Assembly (NCBI GenBank): GCA_045801465.1
Contig: JBJMSU010000078.1
Span: 1 to 50,221, forward strand
Source: DATFWC01 sp045801465
GTDB lineage: Bacteria; Pseudomonadota; Alphaproteobacteria; Rhizobiales; Xanthobacteraceae
DNA: 50,221 nt
Reading direction: 5' to 3'
How positions within the stretch are numbered: position 1 is the stretch's first letter; each line of letters begins with the position of its first letter. Both the position numbers and the translations under genes were made by a program. The notes under the pieces were generated by a model, which searched no databases, was not told where the DNA came from, and saw only the letters and a program-made list of their open reading frames with translations. This document shows positions 1-7,441 of this stretch, one piece after another.

Positions 1-24
1 GTTCAATGGCGGCAGATCCCGACG

Positions 25-97
25 AGTGCCCCGCTTCCCAAGTTCGTGATACATCGCAGCCTCCTTCGGACACGAACTTCGAAAGCAACGGGGCACT
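25..97. repeat. Palindromic intergenic element, family A
   Basis: The left arm (25-48) begins AGTGCCCCG and carries CCCAAGTTCGTG. The right arm (71-97) carries CACGAACTTCG and ends CGGGGCACT, so the two arms form an imperfect inverted repeat about 73 bp long. Related arms occur at 8859 (CCCGCTTCCCAAGTTCG is shared almost exactly) and at 12096-12123 (TTCGGGGCACTAG). No protein is encoded here. A REP-like or small MITE-like element is the best description, and a role in mRNA 3' ends is inferred from its position downstream of genes. Confidence 0.6.
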
Positions 98-114
98 AGC
101 AAGTATTTGCTTCT

Positions 115-189
115 TGTGCCGCTTTTCGATTTGAAGTTCCCCCACGAGCTTGCGGCAGGCGCTGTAGGAACTTCAAATCGGCGGCACTA
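115..189. repeat. Second palindromic element of family A, downstream of phnE
   Basis: A perfect 14-bp inverted repeat, CGATTTGAAGTTCC (127-140) and GGAACTTCAAATCG (167-180), encloses a 26-bp loop. Outside it, TGTGCCGC and GGCGGCACTAG extend the imperfect pairing. Both this element and the one at 25-97 are followed by GGCACTAGC and a TTTGCTTC block, so the two look like tandem, diverged copies. It ends 13 bp beyond the stop codon of the minus-strand permease gene and could act as that operon's transcript-end hairpin; there is no clear T tract. Confidence 0.55.
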
Positions 190-202
190 GCGGGGGTTTG
201 CT

Positions 203-1030
203 TCATATGATCTTGCCGCGAATCCACGTCGTCACGATCTCCGTCACGATCACCACGGCGAAGATCACGACCAGCACCAACCCGGCTTGGTCCCAGTAGA
301 GGTTCGACAGCGCGGTATCGAGCGCCATTCCGAGCCCGCCGCCGCCGACAAGACCGAGCACGGCGGATTCCCGCACGTTGATGTCCCAGCGGAACACCGA
401 GATCGCCAGAAAGGCCGGCGTCACCTGCGGCCAATATCCCTTGAGCAGGATGGCCAGCGGCGGCGCTCCCGCCGCGGTCAGCGCCTCGATCGGCCCCGGC
501 CGCACTTCCTCGATGGCTTCGGCCAGGAACTTGCCGGTGAAGCCGATCGAGTGCACCGCGATGGCGAGCGTGCCGGCAAGTGCGCCCGGCCCGAACACCG
601 CGACGAAAAACAGGGCCCACACCATCGTGTGCACCGAACGCGTGGCCACCAGGATGAATCGGGCCGCAAGGTTGAGAACGTCGGAACGCGTCAGATTGCG
701 CGCCGCCGCCAGCGCGACCGGGCCCGCCAGGGCCACTGCCAGGATCGTGCCCAGCGTTGCAGTGTGAAGCGTCTCGATCAGCGCCTCGTGCACGACCTTG
801 GGATACCAGGCCCAGTCGATCGGCCACATGCGCATGAACAGATCGAGCGTCTGCTGCGGAGCGTCGTAGAGGAACTCGGGAATGATCTCGATGGTCTGCA
901 GCGACCATACCAAGGCGACCAGCGTCGCCAGGTAGAAGCTCGAACGCAGGACGCGCTCGGCCGGGGTGAAGCGCTGCCAGCGGCGCGATCGGGCACCCGC
1001 CGGATCAATCGATTGATCCGTTGCGCTCAC
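203..1030 (-). CDS. phnE: Phosphonate-type ABC transporter permease (second PhnE)
   Basis: Inner-membrane permease of a phosphonate/phosphite-type ABC importer, 275 residues. The start is a GTG whose last bases overlap the TGA of the preceding permease gene (GTGA overlap), which implies translational coupling. A first hydrophobic segment lies near residues 28-45. A binding-protein-dependent transport domain follows, with several membrane helices and the conserved run ESAVLGLVGGGGLGMAL near the C-terminus, the usual PhnE signature. It is the last gene of a four-gene minus-strand operon, phnD-phnC-phnE-phnE. Two different permease subunits probably form a heterodimer. The substrate (phosphonate, phosphite or phosphate ester) cannot be read from sequence, and no C-P lyase genes are in view. 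Confidence 0.88.
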   Translation of the reverse strand: MSATDQSIDPAGARSRRWQRFTPAERVLRSSFYLATLVALVWSLQTIEIIPEFLYDAPQQTLDLFMRMWPIDWAWYPKVVHEALIETLHTATLGTILAVALAGPVALAAARNLTRSDVLNLAARFILVATRSVHTMVWALFFVAVFGPGALAGTLAIAVHSIGFTGKFLAEAIEEVRPGPIEALTAAGAPPLAILLKGYWPQVTPAFLAISVFRWDINVRESAVLGLVGGGGLGMALDTALSNLYWDQAGLVLVVIFAVVIVTEIVTTWIRGKII

Positions 1031-1830
1031 TGGAACATCCTTCGCATCCAGCCGGACACGACCTCGCCGACGATGACGATGCTGATGATGGCCAGCACGA
1101 TGGTCAGCACGAAATCGTAGTCGAAGCGTTGGAAGGCGGTGAACAACGTGGCGCCGATGCCGCCGCCGCCGACCAGCCCGACGAGTGCGGAATTGCGCAG
1201 GTTGGAGTCGAGCTGGTAGGCGCAAAAGCCGATGAAGCGCGGCATGACCTGCGGCAGCACTCCCATGACGATGACGGCGAGGAAGGGCGCGCCGGTCGCG
1301 CGGACGGCCTCCACCTGCCGCATCGACATTTCTTCGACCGCATCGGCGAGAAGCTTGGAGAGGAAGCCCATGGCGGCGACGATGAGTGCCAGCACGCCGG
1401 CCAGTGCGCCGAACCCGACCGCCTTCACGAACAGGATGGCAACGAGGACGGGATGCAGACTGCGGAACAGCACGATCAGCGTGCGCGACACCCAGGCGAG
1501 CGGCAGCGGAGACAGGTTTCGTGCCGCCGCGAGGCCGAGCGGCAACGACAACGCCATGCCGAAAGCCGTGGACAGGATGGCGATCTGCAGGCTTTCGAGC
1601 ATTCCATGCTGCAGCAGCAGCAGCTTGTCGGACGCGACCGCCGGAGGGAACATGCGCGAGATGAAGCGTGCGCCGTGACCGAGCCCCTCCACGAAGCGGG
1701 GCCATGTCATATCGAGAATCGAACCGGCATAGACCACATAGGCCACGAGCAGCAGGACGGCGATGCGCACCGGCCAGTTGGCCGGGAACGCCTCGCGCGC
1801 CGTCCTGCGGGTCTCCGCCGTGGCACTCAT
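1027..1830 (-). CDS. phnE: Phosphonate-type ABC transporter permease (first PhnE)
   Basis: A 267-residue inner-membrane permease, paralogous to the following gene. Hydrophobic segments occur at about 21-38, around 85-105, in the middle of the protein and at the C-terminus. The PhnE-type motif NSALVGLVGGGGIGATL lies near residue 215, in the EAA-like loop region that contacts the ATPase. Its ATG overlaps the 3' end of phnC by 4 bp, and its own TGA overlaps the GTG of the second permease by 4 bp. The whole set is therefore one tightly coupled operon. Length and motif spacing are normal for PhnE. Confidence 0.9.
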   Translation of the reverse strand: MSATAETRRTAREAFPANWPVRIAVLLLVAYVVYAGSILDMTWPRFVEGLGHGARFISRMFPPAVASDKLLLLQHGMLESLQIAILSTAFGMALSLPLGLAAARNLSPLPLAWVSRTLIVLFRSLHPVLVAILFVKAVGFGALAGVLALIVAAMGFLSKLLADAVEEMSMRQVEAVRATGAPFLAVIVMGVLPQVMPRFIGFCAYQLDSNLRNSALVGLVGGGGIGATLFTAFQRFDYDFVLTIVLAIISIVIVGEVVSGWMRRMFQ

Positions 1831-2624
1831 TCGAGCCAGCCCTCGCCGCCGTAGATGGCCAGCAGATGCGAGTCTTCGAGCGCCGCCGGCGGGCCGTCGA
1901 ATACGGTCTGCCCCTTGGCCATGCCGACGATCCGGTCGGCGAAGCGCCGCGCCAGCTCCACGTTGTGCATGTTCACGATCACCGGAATATCGCGTTCGCC
2001 GGCGCGCCGCGCGATCAGCTCCATGATCTCGACCGCCGTCTTGGGGTCGAGCGAGGAGGTCGGCTCGTCGGCAAGGATGAGATCGGGCTCCTGCATCAGC
2101 GCACGCGCGATGCCGACCCGCTGGCGCTGCCCGCCGGAGAGCCGGTCGGCGCGGCTCGTGGCGAATTCGCCCAAACCGACCGCGTCGAGCAGGCGGAAGG
2201 CGTGGTCCACGTCACGGGCAGGAAACTTGCGCAGCCAGGCACGCCAAACCGGCACATAGCCGAGGCGGCCGGTGAGCACATTCTCGATCACCGACAACCG
2301 TTCAACCAGATTGTACTCCTGGAACACCATGCCGATGCGCCGGCGGGCCTCGCGCAACGGCCGCCCCCGAAGCTTGGCGAGGTCGCGTCCCAGGAACAGG
2401 ATCTCGCCCGCGGTCGGGTCGACCAGGCGATTGATGCAACGGATCAGCGTCGACTTGCCGGTGCCTGAAGGGCCGATAATCGCCGTGATGCCACGGCCGG
2501 CGATATCGAGGGAGATGTCGTGGAGCACCGGGGCGCCCGGGCGATACTCCTTGCGCAGGTTGCGGATCACGAGCGACCGGTCGACGTCGACCGTATCCTG
2601 GCGCGAAGGTGTCGAGGCATCCAT
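1827..2624 (-). CDS. phnC: Phosphonate-type ABC transporter ATP-binding protein (PhnC)
   Basis: Cytoplasmic ATPase that powers the importer, 265 residues. It shows Walker A GPSGTGKST at 51-59, the ABC signature LSGGQRQRVGIARAL at roughly 160-175, Walker B with LADEPTSSLD just after it, and a switch histidine in NMHNVELA. The family (PhnC, phosphonate/phosphate import) follows from overall similarity and from sitting between phnD and two phnE genes. The gap from phnD is 12 bp and the overlap with the next gene is 4 bp. Nothing looks truncated. Confidence 0.93.
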   Translation of the reverse strand: MDASTPSRQDTVDVDRSLVIRNLRKEYRPGAPVLHDISLDIAGRGITAIIGPSGTGKSTLIRCINRLVDPTAGEILFLGRDLAKLRGRPLREARRRIGMVFQEYNLVERLSVIENVLTGRLGYVPVWRAWLRKFPARDVDHAFRLLDAVGLGEFATSRADRLSGGQRQRVGIARALMQEPDLILADEPTSSLDPKTAVEIMELIARRAGERDIPVIVNMHNVELARRFADRIVGMAKGQTVFDGPPAALEDSHLLAIYGGEGWLE

Positions 2625-2636
2625 TGCGGATGCACT

Positions 2637-3689
2637 CTACTGCTTCGGAGCTCGCTGCTGCTGCTTTTTCGCCAGCGCCTCTGCCTCGCGCTTGGATTCG
2701 GCTTCGTAGGCCGCCTTGTTGTAGGGAGTGCCGGTCTTTTCCGCGACTTCGCGGACCACCGCCCAGTTCTCCTTGTAGGTGATCGCAACAAAGCGGTCGT
2801 CGCCGTTGAATTCCTTCGTCATCTCGGGCGTGAAGCGGAACGTCAGGAAGCACTGCTTGATCTTCGCGGCAAGCTCCGGCTTCAAATCGTGCGCATAGGC
2901 GAACGAGGAGGTGGGAAAGATCGGGCTCTTGTAGATGATGCGGAAGTCGTCCCCCTTCACGGCGCCGCGCGTCACCATGCGCTCGAACACGTCGGAGGCG
3001 ACCGGCGCCATGTCGTAGTCGCCGGAGGCAACGCCGAGTGCCGACTTGTCGTGGCCACCCGACATCAGCGGCTTGTAGTCCTCGTCGGGCTTGAGGCCTT
3101 GCGGCGGAAACAGCACGCGCGGCGCGAGGTTGCCGGAGTTCGATGACGGCGCCGTATGGGCGACCCGCTTGCCCTTGAGATCGGCGAGTTTCTGGTAGGG
3201 GCTGTCCTTCCTGACGATCGCCAGCAGGTGATAGCCCTGCACGCCTTGTTCCGTCCCTTTGGTCGCGAACGGGACGGCGCCGGCCATGTTCACGGCAAAT
3301 CCGGTCGGCCCGGTTGAAAAGCCGGCAACGTGCAGGCGTCCGGACCGCATCGCCTCGATCTCGGCCGAGTTGGATTGGACCGGGTAATAGACCACGCGCT
3401 TGCCGGCACATTGGGCAAGATAGTCGGTGAACGGCTTGAAGATGTTCTGATAGACCGCCGGGTCCTCGACCGGCGTATAGGCGAAGACGAGCGTCGAAGG
3501 ATCACGCCATTTCTTTGCATCCGTGGGCGCATCGGCGACGAGATCGCCGTCCTCGTCGCAGTAGAGCGTGTCGAGCTGGCCCCGATTCTTGCAGCCGTCG
3601 CCCTGCGCCAAAGCAGAGTCGGTGACGACGAGACCGATCCCGGCCGCCAGAGCCACGCCAGGAAGTCGTCGCAGCCATCGATCGTTCAT
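2637..3689 (-). CDS. phnD: Phosphonate-type ABC transporter substrate-binding protein (PhnD)
   Basis: Periplasmic ligand-binding protein, 350 residues. The ATG at 3689 is preceded by GGGGAGGAAATTTTCC, a strong ribosome-binding site. It starts an N-terminal signal peptide (MNDRWLRRLPGVALAAGIGL and on to SALAQ). The mature part has the PhnD features FAYTPVEDPAVY, FSTGPTGFAVN and KRVAHTAPSSNSGNLAPRVL. Its early part contains an acidic DEDGDLVAD stretch, and it ends in a low-complexity charged tail (KKQQQRAPKQ) that is probably flexible. It is the first gene of the phnDCEE operon. A small hairpin (3707-3720) lies in its leader. Substrate specificity is not predictable here. Confidence 0.9.
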   Translation of the reverse strand: MNDRWLRRLPGVALAAGIGLVVTDSALAQGDGCKNRGQLDTLYCDEDGDLVADAPTDAKKWRDPSTLVFAYTPVEDPAVYQNIFKPFTDYLAQCAGKRVVYYPVQSNSAEIEAMRSGRLHVAGFSTGPTGFAVNMAGAVPFATKGTEQGVQGYHLLAIVRKDSPYQKLADLKGKRVAHTAPSSNSGNLAPRVLFPPQGLKPDEDYKPLMSGGHDKSALGVASGDYDMAPVASDVFERMVTRGAVKGDDFRIIYKSPIFPTSSFAYAHDLKPELAAKIKQCFLTFRFTPEMTKEFNGDDRFVAITYKENWAVVREVAEKTGTPYNKAAYEAESKREAEALAKKQQQRAPKQ

Positions 3690-4246
3690 GGAAAATTTCC
3701 TCCCCTGCGGCAACTGCCGCGTTTTTCTTCCTACCGACCATACGCATCGCCTTGGCTGTGGCAACCGCCTCGTGCCCGGAACCCGAAGTTCGCACGGGAG
3801 AGTGCCGCGACATGTCGCGAACTCGCGGCGGCCATCGCCGGCGCAGCCCTGTTCGGCTGCGTCAGCGCAGCCGAAGTCGCGGCGGCCGCACGGCGCCAAG
3901 GAACAAAAGTGGCTTTTTTTCCATGAGTGGCGCGGCTCGGATGGGGCAGAGAGCGCCGCGGCAACCTCGCATTAAGGACTTCAAATCCAAATTCATCGTG
4001 CTGCTGCCCTCGGTTTCTGTGTTCGCATGAGAGTGGCCGCAAAGAGCGTGAAGCTTGCCGAATCGGATGGGGGGAGGGTGATTCATGAGCGATCCAACCG
4101 TGGCCGCAAGGGATGCCGAACGCGGTATCTTGCTTCTGCACCGAAATTGCCCAGTAAAATCCCAATTCTGGCCGGCAAGAGGATACATTTGGCCCCTACA
4201 CAGCCCGCCTCCCACCCAACAAATCCCCACAAGCACGAGGGTCTAC
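3690..4246. other. Intergenic region between phnD and the RlpA-like gene, with a copied signal-peptide segment
   Basis: No convincing gene is present in these 557 bases. Positions 3707-3720 form a hairpin (GCGGC-AACT-GCCGC) followed on the plus strand by a T run, but no plus-strand gene ends here. Positions 3783-3800 contain GAAGTTCGCACG, resembling family A repeat arms. Positions 3824-3870 match, with one mismatch over 47 bp, the signal-peptide coding part of the TctC gene near 10908-10954. Read on the plus strand this gives AAIAGAALFGCVSA, but it has no domain behind it. The remainder shows nothing I recognise. Confidence 0.5.
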
Positions 4247-4591
4247 ATGGTCAACAAGACGACGATATGCTTTGCTATGGCTTGCGCGATGCTGTTCGGA
4301 ATCGGCAAAGCTGAAGCACAATCAGGAATTGCTTCAATCTATTCTTATAAGGGCAGTCCCACAGCGAGTGGAGAGCGCGCTCATCCTGCCGGCTTGACTG
4401 CGGCGCATCGGTCGCTGCCGTTCGGTACCAAGGTGCGCGTCACCAATCGTCGCAACGGCCACTCGGTGGTGGTGCGGATCAACGATCGCGGCCCGTTCAT
4501 CCGCGGCCGCGTCATCGACGTGACGCCGGCCGCCGCGAACGCGCTGGGTTTCTCCGGCCTCGCGCCCGTGGCCCTTGCCGTCCTTCGCTAG
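4247..4591 (+). CDS. Small RlpA-like double-psi beta-barrel protein
   Basis: Secreted protein of 114 residues with an RlpA-type double-psi beta-barrel. RlpA proteins act on septal peptidoglycan (lytic transglycosylase) or bind the wall. The ATG at 4247 was chosen because it begins a signal peptide ending near GKAEAQ. A longer frame upstream has no signal-like character. The barrel shows GIASIYSY, ASGERAHPAGLTAAHRSLPFG, the VRINDRGPF motif with the conserved Asp, and GRVIDVTPAAANALGF. There is no SPOR domain, so it is a short, barrel-only version. Enzymatic activity cannot be judged. It converges on the following minus-strand gene with a 10-bp gap. Confidence 0.85.
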   Translation: MVNKTTICFAMACAMLFGIGKAEAQSGIASIYSYKGSPTASGERAHPAGLTAAHRSLPFGTKVRVTNRRNGHSVVVRINDRGPFIRGRVIDVTPAAANALGFSGLAPVALAVLR

Positions 4592-4601
4592 CAGAAGGTA
4601 G

Positions 4602-4946
4602 TTACCAGCGGCTGCGCACCGGGACGTTCACCGGTGTGCAGCCGACGCGGCCCGACAGCACGCAATCCTGATCCTTGCGCATCTGCGCCAGTTTGCCGGT
4701 CAACCACACGCCGGCAAGTACCAGAAGAACGCAGACAACAAACGCGAGCACGTTCACGACCATGCGGTGACGATAATCGTCCTGGATGTCAGCGCTCCGC
4801 TCGAACCGGCTGAGATCGCCGACCTCCGCGGGGGCTGCGCCGACCACGTCGACCGCATCGGGCGGACGATTGTCGTTGCCGGCCGCTGGATGGCGACGGC
4901 GCAATGGCACGACGCGGGCGCTGGATTGAGGCCGCTCTGCGCTCAT
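4602..4946 (-). CDS. Hypothetical one-helix membrane protein
   Basis: A 114-residue protein without a named function. The N-terminal 50 residues are polar and rich in Arg and Pro (AARVVPLRRRHPAAGNDNRP-like region). A motif DIQDDYRHRMVVN precedes a single transmembrane segment (about residues 65-83, VLAFVVCVLLVLAGVWL). A short C-terminal tail contains two cysteines (DCVLSGRVGC) that could form a disulfide outside the membrane. This layout recurs in conserved hypothetical proteins of Bradyrhizobium-like bacteria. The cytoplasmic-N, periplasmic-C orientation is inferred from the positive charge before the helix. Confidence 0.7.
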   Translation of the reverse strand: MSAERPQSSARVVPLRRRHPAAGNDNRPPDAVDVVGAAPAEVGDLSRFERSADIQDDYRHRMVVNVLAFVVCVLLVLAGVWLTGKLAQMRKDQDCVLSGRVGCTPVNVPVRSRW

Positions 4947-5314
4947 CGTGGGAAGCTCAGGCTGTTCATCGCATCAACGTGCATGAAAATAGCAAAAGCC
5001 TGGTTGCTTTTCGATGACCTTTGAGCTGTGTCGCCTCGGGTTTTTCCGCAAGAAGAGCCGCCGCGCTGCGAAGAACGCGCCGCCATGTTGCCGGAAGAGC
5101 TGTTGTCGAGATGAGACAGCCAGCTGCATCAACGACTTACGGTCATCCTTTCAATTACTGCTCGGAGTGACCGCCGACCAATCGACGGGTAACCCGGCGC
5201 CCTCGGCGTCGGCACGCATGGACGGGCGGGGCGCCGTTGCTTAGGTTCTACACCCGAGCACCCGTTCGGCCGATCGGACCCTCCGGTCGGACCTGCACCG
5301 GTACAGGCCTGTCG
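4947..5314. other. Intergenic stretch, nothing recognised
   Basis: These 368 bases lie between the starts of a minus-strand gene and a plus-strand gene, so they should hold divergent promoters. No convincing sigma-70 boxes, operator palindrome, RNA or gene stands out. A 76-codon open frame at 5014-5244 has arginine/cysteine-rich composition and no good start signal, and was not accepted. Confidence 0.4.
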
Positions 5315-5794
5315 ATGAAACCAACAACGATTCTCGTGATCGCGCTGATCCTCGGCGCGAGCGGCGCATGGGCGGCCGACTACACGGTCGGAAACATCGA
5401 GATCGATGGCCCGTGGTCGCGAGCAACGCCCAAAGGCGCCAAGGTGGCGAGCGGCTATTTGAAAATCACGAACACCGGCTCGACGGCGGATCGCCTGACG
5501 GGCGGAACATTCATCCCGGCGGGGGGCGTGGAGATCCATGAGATGTCCGTGGACCGGGGCGTGATGCGAATGCGCGAACTGAAGGGAGGGCTGGAGATCA
5601 AGCCGGGCGAAACAGTCGAGCTGCAGCCCAGTTCGATCCATCTGATGTTCACCAATCTGAGGCGTCCGCTGGCCAAGGGCGAGCACGTCAAGGGCACGCT
5701 CGTGTTCGAGAAGGCCGGTTCCGTCGAGGTCGAGTACGCCGTCGAGCCGATCGGTGCCAGCAAGCGGCAGCCGAGCGGCCATCCGGGCCATTGA
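5315..5794 (+). CDS. PCuAC-family periplasmic copper chaperone
   Basis: Periplasmic Cu(I) chaperone, 159 residues, that in characterised relatives delivers copper to the CuA site of cytochrome oxidase. A signal peptide (MKPTTILVIALILGASGAWA) sets the ATG at 5315. The mature domain opens with IEIDGPWSRATP, typical of the family. It carries the copper ligands in the expected pattern: His75 and Met77 (EIHEM), Met84/Met86 (GVMRM) and His109 with Met111 (IHLMF). The C-terminus ends with scattered His (SGHPGH). No Sco-like or oxidase genes are adjacent. It converges on the next gene with a gap of 7 bp. Confidence 0.9.
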   Translation: MKPTTILVIALILGASGAWAADYTVGNIEIDGPWSRATPKGAKVASGYLKITNTGSTADRLTGGTFIPAGGVEIHEMSVDRGVMRMRELKGGLEIKPGETVELQPSSIHLMFTNLRRPLAKGEHVKGTLVFEKAGSVEVEYAVEPIGASKRQPSGHPGH

Positions 5795-5801
5795 CGTCGT
5801 T

Positions 5802-6380
5802 CTACGGTTCCTTGAACGGCAGCGGCTGGTCCGGGTCGGTGGCGGCGCGGAACACGTTGAGCGTCATCGAAATCAGCGCGTAATACCCGATGATGCCGAC
5901 GAGCTCGACGGTGCCGGTCGTGCCGAGATGCTTGAGCACGCGTCGGTAATTGCGATCGCCGACACGCCGCGCGCGGTAGAGCTCGATGATGAAATCATAA
6001 ATGGCGCGCTCGTCGGCGGCAGCATCAGCCGGATAGCGTCCGGCCTTGATGTCACGGATGGTCTTGGCGCTCACTCCGGCCTTCTCGGCCATCGGCGCGT
6101 GCGCCTGCCACTCGTACTGGGCGCGCCACATCCGCGCCGTCGCCAGAATGGCGAATTCCGACTGTCGTGGGGAAAGCGAGGTCTTATAGCGGCAGTGCGC
6201 GCCCAGCGCCTGGGCGACCAAGCCGAGTTCCGGCGCATGCAGCCAGATCGCGAACGGACCGCTGAACTTGAACGTTCCGCGCGGCCCCGACGCGATGGCG
6301 TCGCACAAGGCGCGTTGCGCCGGGGTGAGGGACCCCTGTTCCGGCATCTCGAGACGCGGCGCGGGCCTTTTGGCGGGCAT
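5802..6380 (-). CDS. Carboxymuconolactone decarboxylase-like protein
   Basis: A 192-residue all-helical protein of the AhpD/carboxymuconolactone-decarboxylase-like superfamily. Supporting runs are GPRGTFKFSGPFAIWLHAPEL, LSPRQSEFAILATARMWRAQYEW and ELVGIIGYYALISMTLNVF. The redox CXXC of AhpD is absent: the catalytic region has RAQYEWQAH, as in the non-peroxidase members. A real decarboxylase or hydrolase role is therefore not assured. The start at 6380 has GGAGAG five bases upstream. Longer in-frame extensions toward 6680 are antisense to otsB and were discarded. It is a lone gene, divergent from otsB. Confidence 0.82.
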   Translation of the reverse strand: MPAKRPAPRLEMPEQGSLTPAQRALCDAIASGPRGTFKFSGPFAIWLHAPELGLVAQALGAHCRYKTSLSPRQSEFAILATARMWRAQYEWQAHAPMAEKAGVSAKTIRDIKAGRYPADAAADERAIYDFIIELYRARRVGDRNYRRVLKHLGTTGTVELVGIIGYYALISMTLNVFRAATDPDQPLPFKEP

Positions 6381-6492
6381 GAAACTCTCCAATGCATGGA
6401 TGAAGGGGGGAACTCTCGTGTCGCGCTTGACGTTTTTCGTGTGTAACGCAGTCACTTCTTCTGATAATTTGCGAGACCACGAAGACTTGCGA

Positions 6493-7251
6493 ATGACCAG
6501 CTTACTGTCCGCTCCCGACCTCCGCCAAGTCGCCGTTCTCCTCGACGTGGACGGCACCATCGTCGATTTCGCCCCGACTCCGCGCGAAGTCTTCGTCTCC
6601 GGGGCGCTGCGGCGGACCTTGCAATGTCTGCTGGAGCGGACCGGCGGAGCACTTGCCCTGGTGAGTGGACGTCCGCTCAAGGAACTGGATCTGCTGTTCG
6701 CACCGCTGCTGCTGCCCGCCGTCGGCGGTCATGGTGTCGAGATCAGGTCGGCCGCGACCGGGCCGGTGGATCGGATCGCGGCTAAGCCGTTGGGCGACGG
6801 ACTCAGGCGGCGGCTCGCCACCATTGCGGCGTGGGGTCCCGGCATCATTCTTGAGGATAAGGACTACAGCCTCGCCATTCATTATCGTCTGGCGCCCGAG
6901 AAGGAGCAGACGATCCGCGATGCGGTGCTTGCCATCTGCGAGGAATGGGCCCCTGCATCGGTCGAGGTGCTGCCTGGCAAATTCGTTTTCGAGATCAAAT
7001 CTACCGGGTTCGACAAGGGAACGGCCGTGCGCCAGTTGATGACGCGGCCGCCGTTCAAGGCGCGAAGGCCCATCTTCATCGGCGACGACACCACCGATGA
7101 GGCGGCCTTCGCGGTCATTCCGGAATTCGACGGCATGGGCATTGCGGTCGGCCGGAAGATTCCCGGCACCGCCGCCTGCTTCGAGACGCCCGCAGAGGTC
7201 CGCACCTGGCTGGCGCGGATCTCGCAGCTCGAGGAGGCCGCGGCGCCATAG
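6493..7251 (+). CDS. otsB: Trehalose-6-phosphate phosphatase
   Basis: Removes phosphate from trehalose 6-phosphate in the cytoplasm, the second step of the OtsAB route to trehalose. The 252-residue HAD-fold protein has the nucleophile motif LLDVDGTIVDF near residue 18 (first Asp is the phosphoacceptor), LVSGRPLKEL, GGHGVEIR, and the acidic Mg-binding motif FIGDDTTDEAAF near 195. Length is normal. The ATG at 6493 gives a start close to the catalytic domain. It lies 190 bp upstream of otsA on the same strand, in the order otsB-otsA. Trehalose is an osmotic and desiccation protectant in soil bacteria. Confidence 0.93.
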   Translation: MTSLLSAPDLRQVAVLLDVDGTIVDFAPTPREVFVSGALRRTLQCLLERTGGALALVSGRPLKELDLLFAPLLLPAVGGHGVEIRSAATGPVDRIAAKPLGDGLRRRLATIAAWGPGIILEDKDYSLAIHYRLAPEKEQTIRDAVLAICEEWAPASVEVLPGKFVFEIKSTGFDKGTAVRQLMTRPPFKARRPIFIGDDTTDEAAFAVIPEFDGMGIAVGRKIPGTAACFETPAEVRTWLARISQLEEAAAP

Positions 7252-7398
7252 GACAGCACAGCATCGGCCATTTCGATGATTCAACAGATCTCGTCCAACC
7301 AGACAGTCAGAACGTGGGCGGCATCGCAACGCGACGTTTTGCGCGGGGTACGAGCAACAGGATTGTCTCTCGATCAATTGGGACATAGGAATTAGCCA

Positions 7399-7420
7399 CG
7401 CAGGACGGGGGCGTCCTGCG
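7399..7420 (+). promoter_or_regulatory. Hairpin just upstream of the otsA ribosome-binding site
   Basis: CGCAGGACG, a GGGG loop and CGTCCTGCG form a perfect 9-bp stem with a tetraloop, ending about 21 bp before the TTG start codon and a few bases before GAGGAGGAG. It could stabilise the otsA message, act as a weak processing or attenuation point between otsB and otsA, or modulate translation. Only the structure is seen; the role is inferred. Confidence 0.5.
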
Positions 7421-7441
7421 CCAAGTCGAGGAGGAGCGCGA

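Noticed and set aside
96..908. 270-codon minus-strand open frame overlapping phnE
   Set aside because: Out of frame with the real permease and low in hydrophobic residues; ends in the repeat region.
3707..3730. Hairpin plus T run resembling a Rho-independent terminator on the plus strand
   Set aside because: No plus-strand gene ends here; it lies in the phnD leader, so it is noted only as a leader hairpin.
4085..4246. N-terminal extension of the RlpA-like protein
   Set aside because: It would bury the signal peptide behind 54 polar residues; the ATG at 4247 starts a normal signal peptide.
5014..5244. 76-codon plus-strand open frame in the gap before the copper chaperone
   Set aside because: No ribosome-binding site and unusual Arg/Cys composition; no family recognised.
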